64,000 nt of DNA, taken from NCBI GenBank assembly GCA_039707655.1, contig CM077668.1, forward strand, positions 65,427,086 through 65,491,085, read 5' to 3'. Numbering within the stretch: the first letter of the stretch is position 1; every line of letters begins with the position of its first letter. Positions 47,341-58,959 of the stretch are shown here, piece by piece. The translations under genes were made by a program, and so were the position numbers. The notes under the pieces are model-generated. The model was not told where the DNA came from. It was given only the letters and a program-made list of their open reading frames with translations, and did not search any database. The DNA is from Elymus sibiricus. Lineage: Eukaryota > Streptophyta > Magnoliopsida > Poales > Poaceae.

Positions 47341-47590
47341 AGTAGAAAAAGGGCCATTTGTCCCGGTTCGTAAGGGCCTTTAGTCCCGGTTCTGGAACCG
47401 GGACTAAAGGGTCGGGACTAATAACCAAAACCTTTAGTCCCGGTTTGCTTACGAACCGGGACCAAAGGCCCTCCACGTGGCGCTGCCTGGGGCGGGGGAG
47501 GGAGGACCTTTAGTCCCGGTTGGTGTTACCAACCGGGACTAAAGGCTCCACCTTTGGTCCCGGTTGGTAACACCAACCGGGACCAAAAGG
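47341..47590. repeat. Left-end subterminal repeats of CACTA B
   Basis: Inverted pairs of 'TTTAGTCCCGGTTGGTGTT' and complements, at least eight 'CCCGGTT/AACCGGG' sites. Confidence 0.85.
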
Positions 47591-47926
47591 CGGCCATGCG
47601 TCAGCAGCTCGCAGTCGCTGGGTTTTTTTTTTTTGGAAGGGGGGGTTTTGGGGTTTTGGAGGGTTAATTTAGGGGTTTCATATTGTGTTAGCGAGCTAAT
47701 AGAGAGAAGTTACCTCTCTTTTTCCGTGCTTGGTCGACGCTAGCTACTACACATATAGAGAGAACTCGACGCTAGCTAGTAAGCAAATAAAGGAAACCAT
47801 TAATTACATAAGATCGTCATGAACATGTATAGAGAGAAGTGACATCTCTTTCTTCGTGCTTGGTCGAACAACAAGTTTTCGTATATCTATCCGACGCTGC
47901 TACATATGTACAATATATAACATCCC
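47591..47926 (-). other. 3' flank of ORF2, CACTA B
   Basis: T and G runs (47627-47660), and 'gcttggtcgacgctagct' segments matching the complement of 41940-42250 in CACTA A. No gene. Confidence 0.6.
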
Positions 47927-50900
47927 TTACAACAATTTCAATTTCACATGGTATTCTCCTTGTTCAGGTATGACGTGGTCAAGAAAGAATCCCGCCAATT
48001 CCTCTTGAATTGCTCGTATGCGATCATGTGGTAGGAGTTCATCCCGCATCTGCCAGATCTAATTTAAAGAAGGGGTCAATACATATATATGAATGAAACT
48101 CAACACAATTGATGGTAATATATAAAATAAAATTGTGAATATTGTTTACGTACTTCAAATTGTTTCTCAGAGGAGGCCCGTTCAGAGGTATAGTAGCGAA
48201 TGAACTCGCATACGTAGTATCCACATAAATGAGTGTTGGGTGCCTGCAATAAGCACTTTACGAGAATAGAGTTCAATCAAACTGATAAGCAAGCATGATA
48301 ATGGTATTGATGAAACTAGAATCAATGAGAGATGCGCGGAACTAGCTAGTACTACTTACTTTGGGGTGTGTAAATCGCAGCTCCTTCTTCAGACCCGGAA
48401 CCTTAGCGGTGAACGTTTTCCAAACCCTGGCAGGCAAAGAAAATGATTACTTGATATCAGGAAATGAACGAAAGTTGCCGATATGGTCCCGGTATTGATT
48501 GAACTTACTTCTGGAGCATTGCAGTCATGTCCGCATAATACTTGGGATCTTTACGGAGCGAGTCTAAGACAGTTACTAATGCCCCGTCAAGGTTAATGGA
48601 TAGCAGAATATAGTGGAAGCTGCGCACGCATAACTCATCAATTACATTACTTAACCACGAGTAAGCGGAACCGAATATGCAGAAGACAGTAACACTCACT
48701 AGAAGTTGTAAGGAAAGAGTATTTCCCTTTTGTTTTGATGTTTAAGGAACGTTTGTAGTAAGTTGTTCTCGGTATCTTCAGCCGCCTTTCGTACCGACCA
48801 TTCATTTACGGTATTTGGGCTAATGAACCCAACGTCGAAGATTCCTATTTTTTGGCATTCGACCATCTTCAATCTGCATAATATAGTGAGGATAATTATA
48901 TATACATGCAATGAACGAGCTGAGCTAGAGACTTAATTATAGAAGTAATACTTACAGACAGTAGCAAGTCATGAGTTGTTTGTCGAGGGCCTTTTGATTG
49001 TATAATTGAAATAACTCCACAAATTCAACAGGCAGCAGGTCGACTCCAGGGAAGTCATGCTCTTTTTTAATTCCGACTAACAAACTGTCTTTCCCAGACT
49101 TCCTGCAGGTTTCCATGTACCAGTCATGCAAGTTTTGCATCATCGTTGTTAGATGAGGATGATCAGGTTTGATGAGAGGCTTCCCGTGCTCGTATCTAAA
49201 GACGTCTACTACCTCAGCCATTTCAAACTGTACATCATCGGGCAGGTAATCATCAAGAGTGGTACCGGGCAGTAGCACCGGATGATTAGCGATATCGCTA
49301 GACACTTTGAGCGGGGGGCACGATTGCTTCTCCTGTTCGCCGAGCTGGGGAATTGTTTTCCCACTTCTTCGTTTTTTCGCTCTTGCAGCACTGGAAGTAC
49401 TTCCCGACTGCTGCGCTTTAGCATGTGTCTTAGTAATTATGCGGTCATAGTTGGAATCTGGCGGAGGCGGTGGTGGTCGCTTCAGGGCATCGATAGTGCG
49501 CTTTACTTTCACCGAATCTAGCTTCTCCTTCGGAGGTGGAGTTTTCTTTGCAAAATGGTCCCTCACTTGGGCACGACATATGTCCTCGTTTTCCTGCTCG
49601 GTCCTCTCATATGGTAACTTTTCCACAGGCTTGAGACATGGACCGTATCTGAATTGCCTCCCGCCTCTGCTTGTACTGCTAGCCGCCGGAGCGGCGGCGT
49701 CTCTCTTCCGTCGTTGCTGAGGAGGCGGAGAAAGAGGCGGAGTGCTCCGATGCGCCGGAGTAGGCGAAGGAGGAGGCGGAGTGCCCTCACGCGTCGGAGG
49801 AGCCGGAGAAGGAGGCGGAGTGCCCTGATCACTCGCCGGAGGAGGAGGAGGAGGAGGAGGAGGCGGAGTGCCCTGACTCGCCGGAGGAGGAGGAGGAGGC
49901 GGAGGCGTCCAGTTTGGAAGCTTGATGTACTCCTTCTACCATAGACATGTACTCCTCAGAGCACGAACCAGCTGATTCTCCCCTACACCTGTAGAGTGGT
50001 AAAGCTCGAGCTCCTCAAATCCCTCCATTACTTCATCCACCATCACAACAGCATAGCCATGTGGAATCGTAAGGCAGTGAAAAGTTCCGTTGGGTTGAGG
50101 AGGTGCAACAGAGCCGAGAGCCGCCTTGAAAGTGAGGTTATGGCATTTCGTCATAAGATCGCAATTTTGAGCCTCCGTGATAGTATCCACGGGGTAGATA
50201 GGCTCCGTGAAGTCAGTCTGAATGGGCTCCGTGGAAGCCACGCTGCTTCTCCGCTGAGATGGCGGGGTAGCTTCTGGGGTAGCTTCGTGCCGCTGAGATA
50301 GTTGGCCGGCAGCTCGCTGGCTCTCAGCTTCCTCTAGCTTTTGTAGTCTTGCACTCATCTTCTGCATGTCGCTCAGCTCCGCTTTCCTCTTTCTCTCCCG
50401 GCTTCTGTAACCACCTGCGTCGGGAAACCCAAACTTCCACGGAACCGAGCCTGGTGTACCTCGTGTTCGTCCAGGGTGCTCAGCATTCCCTAGGGCCTCA
50501 GTCAGCTCGTCCTTCTCTCTGTCGGGAATGAATGTCCCTTCCTGCGCTGCGGTGATATACTTCTGAAGCTTCGTGACGGGTATTGCAAGTTGCTCGTCCG
50601 TCCAACGGCACTTCCCTGTTTCAGGGTCCAAAGTTCCCCCAACCCCGAAGAACAAAGTCCTTGAACGGTCTGGCCAGTTCAATGTCTCTGGTTCGACCCC
50701 TTTAGCAATCAGGTCATTCTCAGCTTTGTCCCACAACGGCCGGGCTTTGAGGTAGCCCCCTGACCCCGTGTGATGGTGATACTGCTTCTTTGCAGCGTTG
50801 TTCTTGTTTGTCTCTGACATTTTCTTACTCTTGTGTGATGTCTTGTAGGCCACAAATGCGGGCTAGTGATCTCTTATCTTCTCAAATCGGCCGATGAATT

Positions 50901-51557
50901 CTGGAGTCTCACCGTTGTCGACAAACTTTGATTTCAACTCCTTCTTCCACCTCCTGAATAGATCTGCCATCTTCTTAAGAGCACACGCCTTGACCAGTGG
51001 ATCTATAACGGACTTATTCGGATCCTCCTCTGGCGGTAGGGTGAAATTTGCCTTCAGCAAGGTCCAAAGATCATCTTTCTGTCTATCGGTGACATAATCA
51101 CCTTCAGGGGCGTCGTCCTTAGGCTTATTCCATTGCTTGATGCTGATCGGGATGTTGTCCCTAACAATAGCTCCGCACTGAGCAGAAAATGCGTCGTTGG
51201 TCCGCTTGGGTTCAATCGGTAGGCCATCGTCCGCGAGTGCTGTGATCGTGAACCTTTCATCCTTGCGCAACCTCTTCTTCGGGCCTCGTCTCGTTACCGA
51301 AGTTTGGCTCGATCCGGAGGGCTATAAAAGAAGGAAGAAGAGTTAATATATATATGTACATAACAAAACAATTAATGCATCAATTAGCTAGTCAGCACCT
51401 CCGGAGCCATCATGATCATGTCACCGGAGCCATCATGATCATGTCCTTCCTCCTCCATTGTTCCATCGGTGTCGTTGAGAAACGACAAGACAGCATCACC
51501 TCCGGCGAGGATTATCTCCCCCAACAACTGTTCTTGTTCCAAGTCTCTTTGATCCAT
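47927..51557 (-). pseudogene. CACTA ORF2 with Ulp1/C48 protease domain (copy B, with stops)
   Basis: Start ATG at 51557 (MDQRDLEQEQLLGEII) after an acceptor 'tttgcag'. Exon 1 is 51557-51399 and exon 2 is 51321-48956. The Ulp1 exons follow at about 48873-48700, the His/Asp exon (FHYILLSINL, VTVLDSL) near 48619-48513, and CGYYVCEF with the final exon (IWQMRDELLP) ending at TAA 47927-47929. Copy B retains residues after the Cys motif (IRYYTSERASSEKQFE) that copy A has lost. Stops are at 50863 (W to TAG) and 49936 (TAG). A long Pro-rich linker (49690-49920) is encoded by a 'ggaggaggaggag' minisatellite. Family and inferred role are as for copy A: SUMO-type protease domain, function in transposition unknown. 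Confidence 0.82.
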
Positions 51558-51597
51558 AGTTTCTGCAAATATTACAACATGGCAATTAATATACAAA

Positions 51598-51665
51598 CAT
51601 GAATGTCCGACGTCCGGACTGCCTCTCTCATGAATGTCCGACGTCCGGACCGCCTCTCTCATGAA
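51598..51665. repeat. 33-bp direct repeat pair
   Basis: Two near-identical 'atgaatgtccgacgtccgga' units, just upstream of ORF2 and next to the SNF2-like inverted fragment. Confidence 0.8.
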
Positions 51666-51688
51666 TGTCAAACAAGGGATTCTCTTAA

Positions 51689-52193
51689 CCTTTAAGGGAT
51701 TTAACAAAATGGCGCCATTCTGAATGTGCAGAAAATGGTCCATATTTTTCCTGATCTCATCTACCCTTCTATATGTCACGTTGTCTAGTGTCAAAGGATT
51801 CAAGAAAACCAAGGCTTCATCATTAGCCGGAAGTAACAGGCGCATAATGGTACGAAGCTCTCCAAAATTGTTTTGGAACGGAGTCCCGGATAGGATAATT
51901 AATTAGCTTTTTGGTACGAAGTTCAGCAAGAGCCTTCCGAATATCGCTATTTGGAAGGCCTTTGCTGAAATTCGTACCAAAAAGCAAATTATTCTATCCG
52001 GAACTCCGTTCCAAAACAACTTTGAAGAGCTTCATAGCATCATACGCATGTTACTTCCGGCTAATGATGAAGCCATGGATTTCTTCAATACTTTGACAGA
52101 CAACGTGACATATGAAAGAATATATATAGATGAGATCAAAAAAAAGTTGGATCAACTTGTGCACATCCATAATGGGGGCATTCTTGATAAATC
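51689..52193. repeat. Inverted duplication of a SNF2-helicase gene fragment (hairpin)
   Basis: Arms 51689-51943 and 51948-52193 are inverted copies with a 4-nt loop; most positions match, with scattered substitutions and a 4-bp indel. The plus arm reads IWKAFAEIRTKKQ-IILSGTPFQNNFEELHSI. This contains the SNF2 motif SGTPFQNN, and continues through MLLPANDEAMDFFNTL. The minus arm encodes the same peptide (SGTPFQNNFGELRTIM, LLLPANDEALVFLNPL). QNNF.EL recalls the plant DRD1/CLSY group, but that subfamily call is tentative. It lies in the 5' leader of ORF2 in CACTA B only, downstream of its TATA box, so a leader transcript would contain it. Confidence 0.75.
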
Positions 52194-52214
52194 TATGTTA
52201 GCGGAGTTATCTAT

Positions 52215-52870
52215 GTTACCGGAGGGGGTAGACGACAACGACGCTCACCCCTCATGTCATGTCCGACGTCCCCCCTCATGTCGAAGTTATCGGGGAGGGG
52301 GTAGACGACAACGACGCTCACCCCTCATGTCCGACGTCCGACGTCCCCCCTCATGTCATGTCGGACGTCCCCCTCATGTCGAAGTTATCGGGGAGGTGGC
52401 CTCGACAACGCTCTTTTAACTTGGTAAATTTGGGTGGCCTCGACAACACTTCTAGGGTTTGGGGTGGCCTCGACAACGCTTTTTCAGTCCCGGTTTGGCG
52501 AGAGGGGTTGATCGATCGACGTCCCCCCTCATGTTGGAGAGTTACCGGAGTTTTCTATGAACAAAAAAAATACTACCTATCACATCTCAGTCCCGGTTTG
52601 GGTGGACTCGAGTGTTTGGTCGGGCGAGAGGGGGTTGATCGACGTCCCCCCTCATGTCGAAGTTACCGGAGTTTTCTTCTAGGGGTTTGGCTGACCTCGA
52701 GAGTTTGTCAGGTAGGGGAGGGGGGGGGGTAGGAGATCGACAACGCTTTTTTTCTAGGGTTTGCGTGGCCTCGAGAGTTGGTCGCCCGATATGTCCGACG
52801 TCCCCCCTCATGTCGATCTCCTCTCGAGAGTTTGTCGGGTAGGGGCGGGAGGGGGTAGGAGATCGAGGGC
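52215..52870. repeat. Minisatellite-like block in ORF2 leader, CACTA B
   Basis: Units of roughly 75-130 bp are built on 'gacgtcccccctcatgtcg', 'aagttatcggggaggg' and 'gacaacgct'. A diverged 'cagtcccggttt' occurs twice. No coding signal. Confidence 0.75.
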
Positions 52871-53114
52871 GACGGCGACATACATACATATAGCCACATA
52901 CATACATGGAAAAAAATGCTATGAACAAAAAAATGCTATGACCAAAAAAATACATATAGCCACATATATGAAAAAAATACATATATGAACAAAAAAATGC
53001 TATGAACAAAAAAACATCATATATACATCCATCCATACATACATATAGCCACATACATATATACATTATATATGAACAAAAACATTCATCATATAAAAAA
53101 ATCAACATATATAT
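52871..53114. repeat. AT-rich 'atgaacaaaaaaatgct' repeats, CACTA B
   Basis: The complement type of 37141-37600 in CACTA A. No gene. Confidence 0.65.
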
Positions 53115-53600
53115 ATAAAAAAAATTGCACAGAGCAGGGGCGGCGGCGGCTCACAGCGGGGGCGGCAGCGGCTCACAGCGGGGGCGGCCGGCGAAGGTGA
53201 CGGCGACGGCGGGGGCGGCGATGGCGCCGGCGACGGCGACGGCGGGGGCGGGCCGGGGCAAGGGCGTGGCCGGGCGCGCTCGGGGGCGGGGCAGGGGCGT
53301 GAGCTCGGGGGCGGGGCAGGGCCGCGGGCTCGGGGACGACGACGGCGATGGCGACGGCGACGACGGGGCAGGGGCGTGGGCTCGGGGGCGGGGCAGGGCC
53401 GCGGGCTCGGGGACGACGACGGCGACGGCGACGGCGACGACGGGGTAGGGGCGGGGTAGGGCCACGGGCTCGGGCACGACGACGGCGACGGCGACGACGG
53501 GGCAGGGGCCTGGCGATGGCGACGGCGTGGGCGGTGGACGGCGTCGGGGCAGCCTGGCGGCGTCGAGGAGGTCGGCGTCGTCGGGCGAAGTGGCGATGAA
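53115..53600 (-). repeat. GC-rich minisatellite in ORF2 leader, CACTA B
   Basis: Repeats of 'ggcgacggcgacgacggggcaggggcgtgggctcggggg' type. It corresponds to 36840-37140 in A but is longer. All six frames are open for long stretches, a composition effect. Confidence 0.7.
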
Positions 53601-53623
53601 AACTGTGAAATTTCACAAGTGCT

Positions 53624-53633
53624 GGTTATATAC
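53624..53633 (-). promoter_or_regulatory. TATA box of ORF2 gene, CACTA B
   Basis: On the minus strand GTATATAACC lies just downstream of the internal hairpin array, as in CACTA A. Confidence 0.55.
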
Positions 53634-53642
53634 ACTCAGCAT

Positions 53643-53880
53643 TGGTCCCGGTTGGTGGCACCAACCGGGACCAATGCCACCCTTTAGTCCCGGTTGGTGC
53701 CACCAACCGGGACCAAAGGTCTCTTTTCGTCAGCCCAAAGGGCGGGAAGCAGAGACCTTTGGTCCCGGTTGGTGGCACCAACCGGGACTAAAGGGTGGCA
53801 TTGGTCCCGGTTGGTGCCACCAACCGGGACCAAAGGTGGGCATTGGTCCCGGTTGGTGCCACCAACCGGGGCTAAAGGGT
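53643..53880. repeat. Internal subterminal-type hairpin repeats, CACTA B
   Basis: Five inverted 'TCCCGGTTGGTGGCACCAACCGGGA' type hairpins lie in tandem in the element's interior, matching 36597-36790 of CACTA A. Confidence 0.88.
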
Positions 53881-53905
53881 GGTGCTGCCCGGGGCCAAAA
53901 GTTTA

Positions 53906-53946
53906 GTCCCACCTCGCTAGCTGAGAGGGCTCGAGAGTGGTTTATA
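53906..53946 (+). promoter_or_regulatory. USE/TATA snRNA-type promoter, CACTA B copy
   Basis: GTCCCACCTCG at 53906-53916, then 24 nt, then TTTATA at 53941-53946. The box differs by one base from plant USE (RTCCCACATCG), and the gap is the Pol III-type spacing. Confidence 0.5.
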
Positions 53947-53969
53947 AGCGCTGCTACGCCAGCCCTCTC

Positions 53970-54124
53970 GAGCTCCTCTCAACAGCAGGCTTACGGGCCT
54001 AAACGCACACACCTCTGCCTGTGGACCTTGTGGGCCTTCTGCGGGCCTGAATCCTGGCCCAACTAGATGGTTGGGTTTCTAGTCGTATTCAGGCCGTGGT
54101 GGCCCACTAGGCGGCATTTTTTTT
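53970..54124 (+). ncRNA. Candidate Pol III-type structured RNA, CACTA B copy
   Basis: The predicted start is about 24 nt after TTTATA and the end is at a T8 run (54117-54124). The 3' part folds as GTGGGCC / GGCCCAC outside, then GGCCTGAAT (54044-54052) / ATTCAGGCC (54087-54095), then CCCAAC (54058-54063) / GTTGGG (54070-54075) closing a 6-nt loop. The internal-loop sequences CCTGG and TTTCTAGTCGT are identical in copy A, while the apical loop differs. It is not a tRNA, U6 or U3 by any motif I can see. It lies antisense to both element genes. Function and expression are unknown. Confidence 0.45.
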
Positions 54125-54677
54125 AATTTTTTTAAATTGGTGTAGTTTAAATTTGAATTCTTTTAAATTGGTGTGAATCACTAGTTTGTGAATAACTTTA
54201 CTATAAAAATAGATTTTTGAGTGATTCTTTTTCCTGCTATTTAATATTACTGTGTTTTATCATTATATTCAATTTGGTAATTTTTAGGTAATTTTAAATG
54301 TTTGTTTTAACCAAAAACAGATTTTGTTATTTTAGTTTGCTATTAAAGTTTCTAAAAAAATTCTTTATGAAAATTCTTTTTTCTATTAATGTTTTGAACA
54401 AAAAATACTTTGATAACTTTAGTTGCATAAATTTTATATAATTTTAGTTTCATAAATACTAGAGGTTTATAAAATATTTTTAGTTGATTCCTTTTGCTAT
54501 TAGAGTTTTATAAAAGCTTTTTAGTTGATTCTTTTTGCTATTGAAGAATATTATAGTTTTATTTTAGTTGATCATAACAGAATTTTTTAATTAATTATTT
54601 TTAGTTCATTATTTTTGCTATTAGAGTTTCATAAAGGTTTTCTAGTTCATTCTTTTTGCTATTAGTTCATTCTTTGA
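54125..54677 (-). repeat. AT-rich region downstream of transposase, CACTA B
   Basis: Degenerate 'tagttgattctttttgctatt' repeats, the complement of the A copy region. No gene. Confidence 0.6.
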
Positions 54678-55215
54678 GCTAAATGACCCTGAAATTGAAA
54701 AGCACTTCAAATGAACTCTGAAAAGGTTGAAAGTTGGCATGGTATCATCATTACACCCACATAGCATGTTCTAAAAAGTTACGACAAAAACTGGATGCAC
54801 TTCATGTACAAAATGGACAATCTCTTTCGAAGTATCAGGGTTTCGGACGAAAACTCATCTGTTACAAAGGGATTTCATTTTTTTGAACTTATTTGAACTC
54901 CAGACTTTTTGTGTGTTCAAAATGCACCATTCAAAGCCACATCATCAATTTTCAACCCTTTCTGACTTCATTTCCTATTTTTCATGCATTTACTGATTTT
55001 TTTAAGCTAAATGACCCTAAAATTGAAAAGCACTACAAATGAACTCTGAACAGGTTGAAAGTTGGCATGGTATCATCATTTCACCCACATAGCATGTGCT
55101 AAAAAGTTGAGAGGGTTACGGCAAAAACTGGATGCACCTCGTGTACAAAACGGACAATCTCTTTCGAAGTATCAGGGTTTCGGACGAAAACTCATCTGTT
55201 ACAAAAGGCATTTAA
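54678..55215 (-). repeat. 200-bp direct duplication in CACTA B
   Basis: 54678-54881 and 55016-55215 are diverged copies ('gctaaatgaccct ... catctgttacaaa'). CACTA A has one copy (about 35460-35680, complement), so B gained or A lost one. Confidence 0.8.
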
Positions 55216-55261
55216 TTTCTTCACATGTAACTGCAATGATATAGTTGTGGAGAGAAAGTCT

Positions 55262-58200
55262 TCACTTTTTCTTCGCTTGTGTCCTTTGCTTATTGCGCCG
55301 TAACCATGGATAATCTTCATCGTTTAACAGGGTGCTTGGGTCAGCCTTGACTTTGAAGGGAGGAATTTCATGAAACTTTTCATAATCTTCAGACATGTCT
55401 GTCTTGCCCTCCAATCCCACGATGTCTCTTTTTCCTGAAAGAACTATGTGGCGCTTTGGCTCATCGTATGATGTATTCGCTTCCTTATCTTTTCTTTTTC
55501 TCGGTTTGGTAGACATGTCCTTCACATAGAAAACCTGCGCCACATCATTGGCTAGGACGAATGGTTCGTCTGTGTACCTAAGATTGTTGAGATCCACTGT
55601 TGTCATTCCGTACTGTGGGTCTACCTGTACCCCACCTCCTGACCGATTGACCCATTTGCACCGAAACAAAGGGACCTTAAAATCATGTCCATAGTCAAGT
55701 TCCCATATGTCCACTATGTAACCATAATATGTGTCCTTTCCCCTGTTGGTTGCTGCATCAAAGCGGACAGCACTGTTTTGGTTGGTGCTCTTTTGATCTT
55801 GGGCGATCGTCTAAAATGTATTCCCATTTATCTCGTACCCTTGGTAAGTCAATACAGTCAAAGATGGTGTCCTGGCCAACGAGTACAGCTCATCTCCAAC
55901 AATGTTGTCACCTATGAGATGTGTTTGCAACCAACTGCCGAAAGTCCTGATGTGTTCACATGTAATCCAGTCGTCACACTGCTCCGGGTGTTTGGAGCGC
56001 AGAATATTCTTGTGTTCATTGACATACGGGGTCACCAAGGTAGAATTCTGTAGAACTGTGTAGTGTGCTTGAGCCCAAGAATGCCCGTCCCTACATATTA
56101 TTGAATCCGCTCCTAGCGTGCCTTTTCCAGTCAGTCTCCCCTCATACCGCGATTGAGGGAGACCAATCGGCTTAAGGTCAGGAATGAAGTCAACACAAAA
56201 CCCAATGACCTCCTCTGTTTGCCGGCCCATGGAGATGCTTCCTTCTGGCCTAGCACGGTTACGAACATATTTCTTTAAGACTCCCATTAACCTCTCAAAG
56301 GGGAACATATTGTGTAGAAATACAGGACCCAGAATGGCAATCTCGTCGACTAGATCAACTAGGACGTGCGTCATGATATTGAAGAAGGATGGTGGGAACA
56401 CCAGCTCGAAACTGACAAGACATTGCACCAAATCATTCTTTAACCTTGGTAGGATTTCTGGATCGATTACCTTTTGAGAGATTGCATTGAGGAATGCACA
56501 TAGCTTCACAATGGCTAATCGAACGTTTTCCGGTAGAAGCCCCCTCAATGCAACCGGAAGTAGTTGCGTCATAATCACGTGGCAGTCATGAGACTTTAGG
56601 TTCTGGAACTTTTTCTCTGCCATATTTATTATTCCCTTTATATTCGACGAGAAGCCAGACGGGACCTTCATACTGAGCAGGCATTCAAACAAGATTTCCT
56701 TCTCTTCTTTGGTAAGAGCGTAGCTGGCAGGACCTTCATACTGCTTTGGATGCATGTCGTCTTTTTCGTGCACACGTTGCTGGTCCTCCCGTGCCTCCGG
56801 TGTATCTTTTGTCTTCCCATACATGCCCAAGAAGCCTAGCAGGTTCACGCAAAGATTCTTCGTCACGTGCATCACGTCGATTGCAGAGCGGACCTCTAGG
56901 TCTTTCCAATAGGGTAGGTCCCAAAATATAGATTTCTTCTTCCACATGGGTGCGCGTCCCTTAGCGTCATTCGGAACAGATTGTCCGCCAGGACCCTTTC
57001 CAAAGATTACTTGTAAATCCTTGACCATATCAAGTATGTGATCACCAGTACGGAGGGCGGGCTTCTTCCGGTGATCTGCCTCACCTTTGAAATGCTTGCC
57101 TTTCTTTCGACATTGATGGTTGGTCGGAAGAAATCGACGATGTCCCAGGTACACATTCTTCCTGCATTTCTCCAAATATATACTTTCGGTGTCATCTAAA
57201 CAGTGCGTGCATGCGTGGTATCCCTTGTTTGTCTGTCCTGAAAGGTTAATGAGAGCAGGCCAATCATTGATGGTTACAAACAGCAACGCATGTAGGTCAA
57301 ATTCCTGCTATTTGTGCTCATCCCACACACGTACACCTTTTCCATTCCACAGCTGTAAAAGTTCTTCAACTAATGGCCTTAGGTACACATCAATGTCGTT
57401 GTCGGGTTGCTTAGGGCCTTGGATGAGCAATGGCATCATAATGAACTTCCGCTTCATGCACAACCAAGGAGAAAGGTTATAGATACATAGAGTCACGGGC
57501 CAGGTTCTATGATTGCTTCTCTGCTCCCCAAAAGGATTATTGCCATCTGCGCTTAACCCAAACCATACGTTCCTTGCGTCACCTGCAAAGTCCCCCCACC
57601 TTCACTCAATTTTTCTCCACTGCGACCCGTCAGCGGGTGCTCTCAACTTCCCGTCTTTCTTACGGTCTTCTTTGTGCCATCGCATCAACTTGGCATGCTC
57701 TTTGTTTCTGAACAGACGTTTCAGCCGTGGTATTATAGGAGCATACCACATCACCTTGGCAGGAACCCTCTTCCTGGGGCGCTCACCCTCAACATCACCA
57801 GGGTCATCTCGTCTGATCTTATACCGCAATGCACCGCATACCGGGCATGCGTTCAAATCCTCGTACTCACCGCGGTAGAGGATGCAGTCATTAGGGCATG
57901 CATGTATCTTCTGCACCTCCAATCCTAGAGGGCATAGAACCTTCTTTGCTTCGTACGTACTGTCGGGCAATTCGTTATCCTTTGGAAGCTTCTTCTTCAT
58001 TATTTTCACTAGCTTCCCAAATCCGTTGTCAGATACACCATTGTCTGCCTTCCATTGCAGCAATTCCAGTGTGGTACCGAGCTTTGTGTTGTCATCTTCC
58101 CAATTTGGGTACAACCCTTTTTTGTGATCCTCTAACATGCGATCGAACTTCAACTTCTCCCTTTCACTTTCGCATTCTCTCTGTGCATCAACAATGACCC

Positions 58201-58561
58201 GGCGAAGATCATCATCGGGCACATCGTCTGGTTCCTCTTGATCTTCAGCTTCCCCCATTGCAGCATCACCGTATTCAGGGGGCGGGTAGTTGTCATCATC
58301 CTCTTCTTCTTCGTTGTCTTCCATCATAACCCCTCTTTCTCCGTGCTTGGTCCAAACATTATAGTGTGGCATAAAACCCTTCTCAAGCAGGTGGAAGTGA
58401 AGGGTTTTAGAGTTGGAGAAAGCCTTCGTATTCTCACAAACAGTACATGGACAATGCATAAAACCATTCTGCTTGTTTGCCTCAGCCGCTTCGAGAAAAT
58501 TATGCAGGCCCTTAATATACTCGGAGGTGCGTCGGTCACCGTACATCCATTGCCGGTTCAT
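55262..58561 (-). pseudogene. TNP2-type CACTA transposase (copy B, three stops)
   Basis: A single 1,100-codon frame starting MNRQWMYGDRRTSEYIKG at 58561. It carries the transposase-associated N-terminal domain (FMHCPCTVCENTK, HLLEKGFMPHY), an acidic linker, the Cys-rich NDCILYRGEYEDLNACPVCG and the Transposase_21 core. Stops are at 57602-57604 and 57308-57310, both shared with copy A, and 55811-55813 (TAC to TAG), private. It lacks the solo LTR of copy A and so gives the empty-site reference. The C-terminus ends RRNKQRTQAKKK. It would cut and join CACTA ends if intact; this copy is dead. Confidence 0.93.
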
Positions 58562-58943
58562 CTGCGTGCGTTATATAGTTCTTATTATTGAACAACATAT
58601 AACTCTCTAGAGCATCTAATTAAAACACACAAATAAGAACTTTTTTCTTTTAGAAAGAAGATAAGAAGAAGAGGCTAACCACGGTGTTGCCGGTGCCGAG
58701 ATGGGCGAGGGCGATCGACGGCGGTGAGGACGGGGACGGGACAGGACGGACCGCCAAACCTAGACAAATCTTGAGGAAAATTTAGCTTGGACAAGGAGCT
58801 TCGAGAGGAGAAAGCTTAAGTGTGGCTCGGGCATTTCATCGAACACCTCATGTGCATCGGAGGTGAGCTAGAGCACCACAAAAGCTCTCCCACGGCCGGG
58901 CAAAAAAACAGAGCAATGCATTGCTCTGCTCGCGGGCGGGGGC
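58562..58943 (-). other. 5' leader of transposase transcript, CACTA B
   Basis: It contains the leader exons seen in CACTA A ('gacaaatcttgaggaaaat', 'catcgaacacctcatgtgca') but lacks the small membrane ORF. Confidence 0.6.
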
Positions 58944-58951
58944 TATATATA
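58944..58951 (-). promoter_or_regulatory. TATA box of CACTA B transposase transcript
   Basis: On the minus strand TATATATA directly follows the subterminal array, as in CACTA A at 28755. Confidence 0.6.
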
Positions 58952-58959
58952 GGCCAACC

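Noticed and set aside
53102..53635. Pro/Ala-rich frames of 100-180 codons
   Set aside because: Composition of a GC-rich minisatellite; open in all frames and in the leader of CACTA ORF2.
57120..57482. Plus-strand frames over CACTA B transposase
   Set aside because: Mirror frames of the minus-strand transposase; the same shadows occur opposite copy A.
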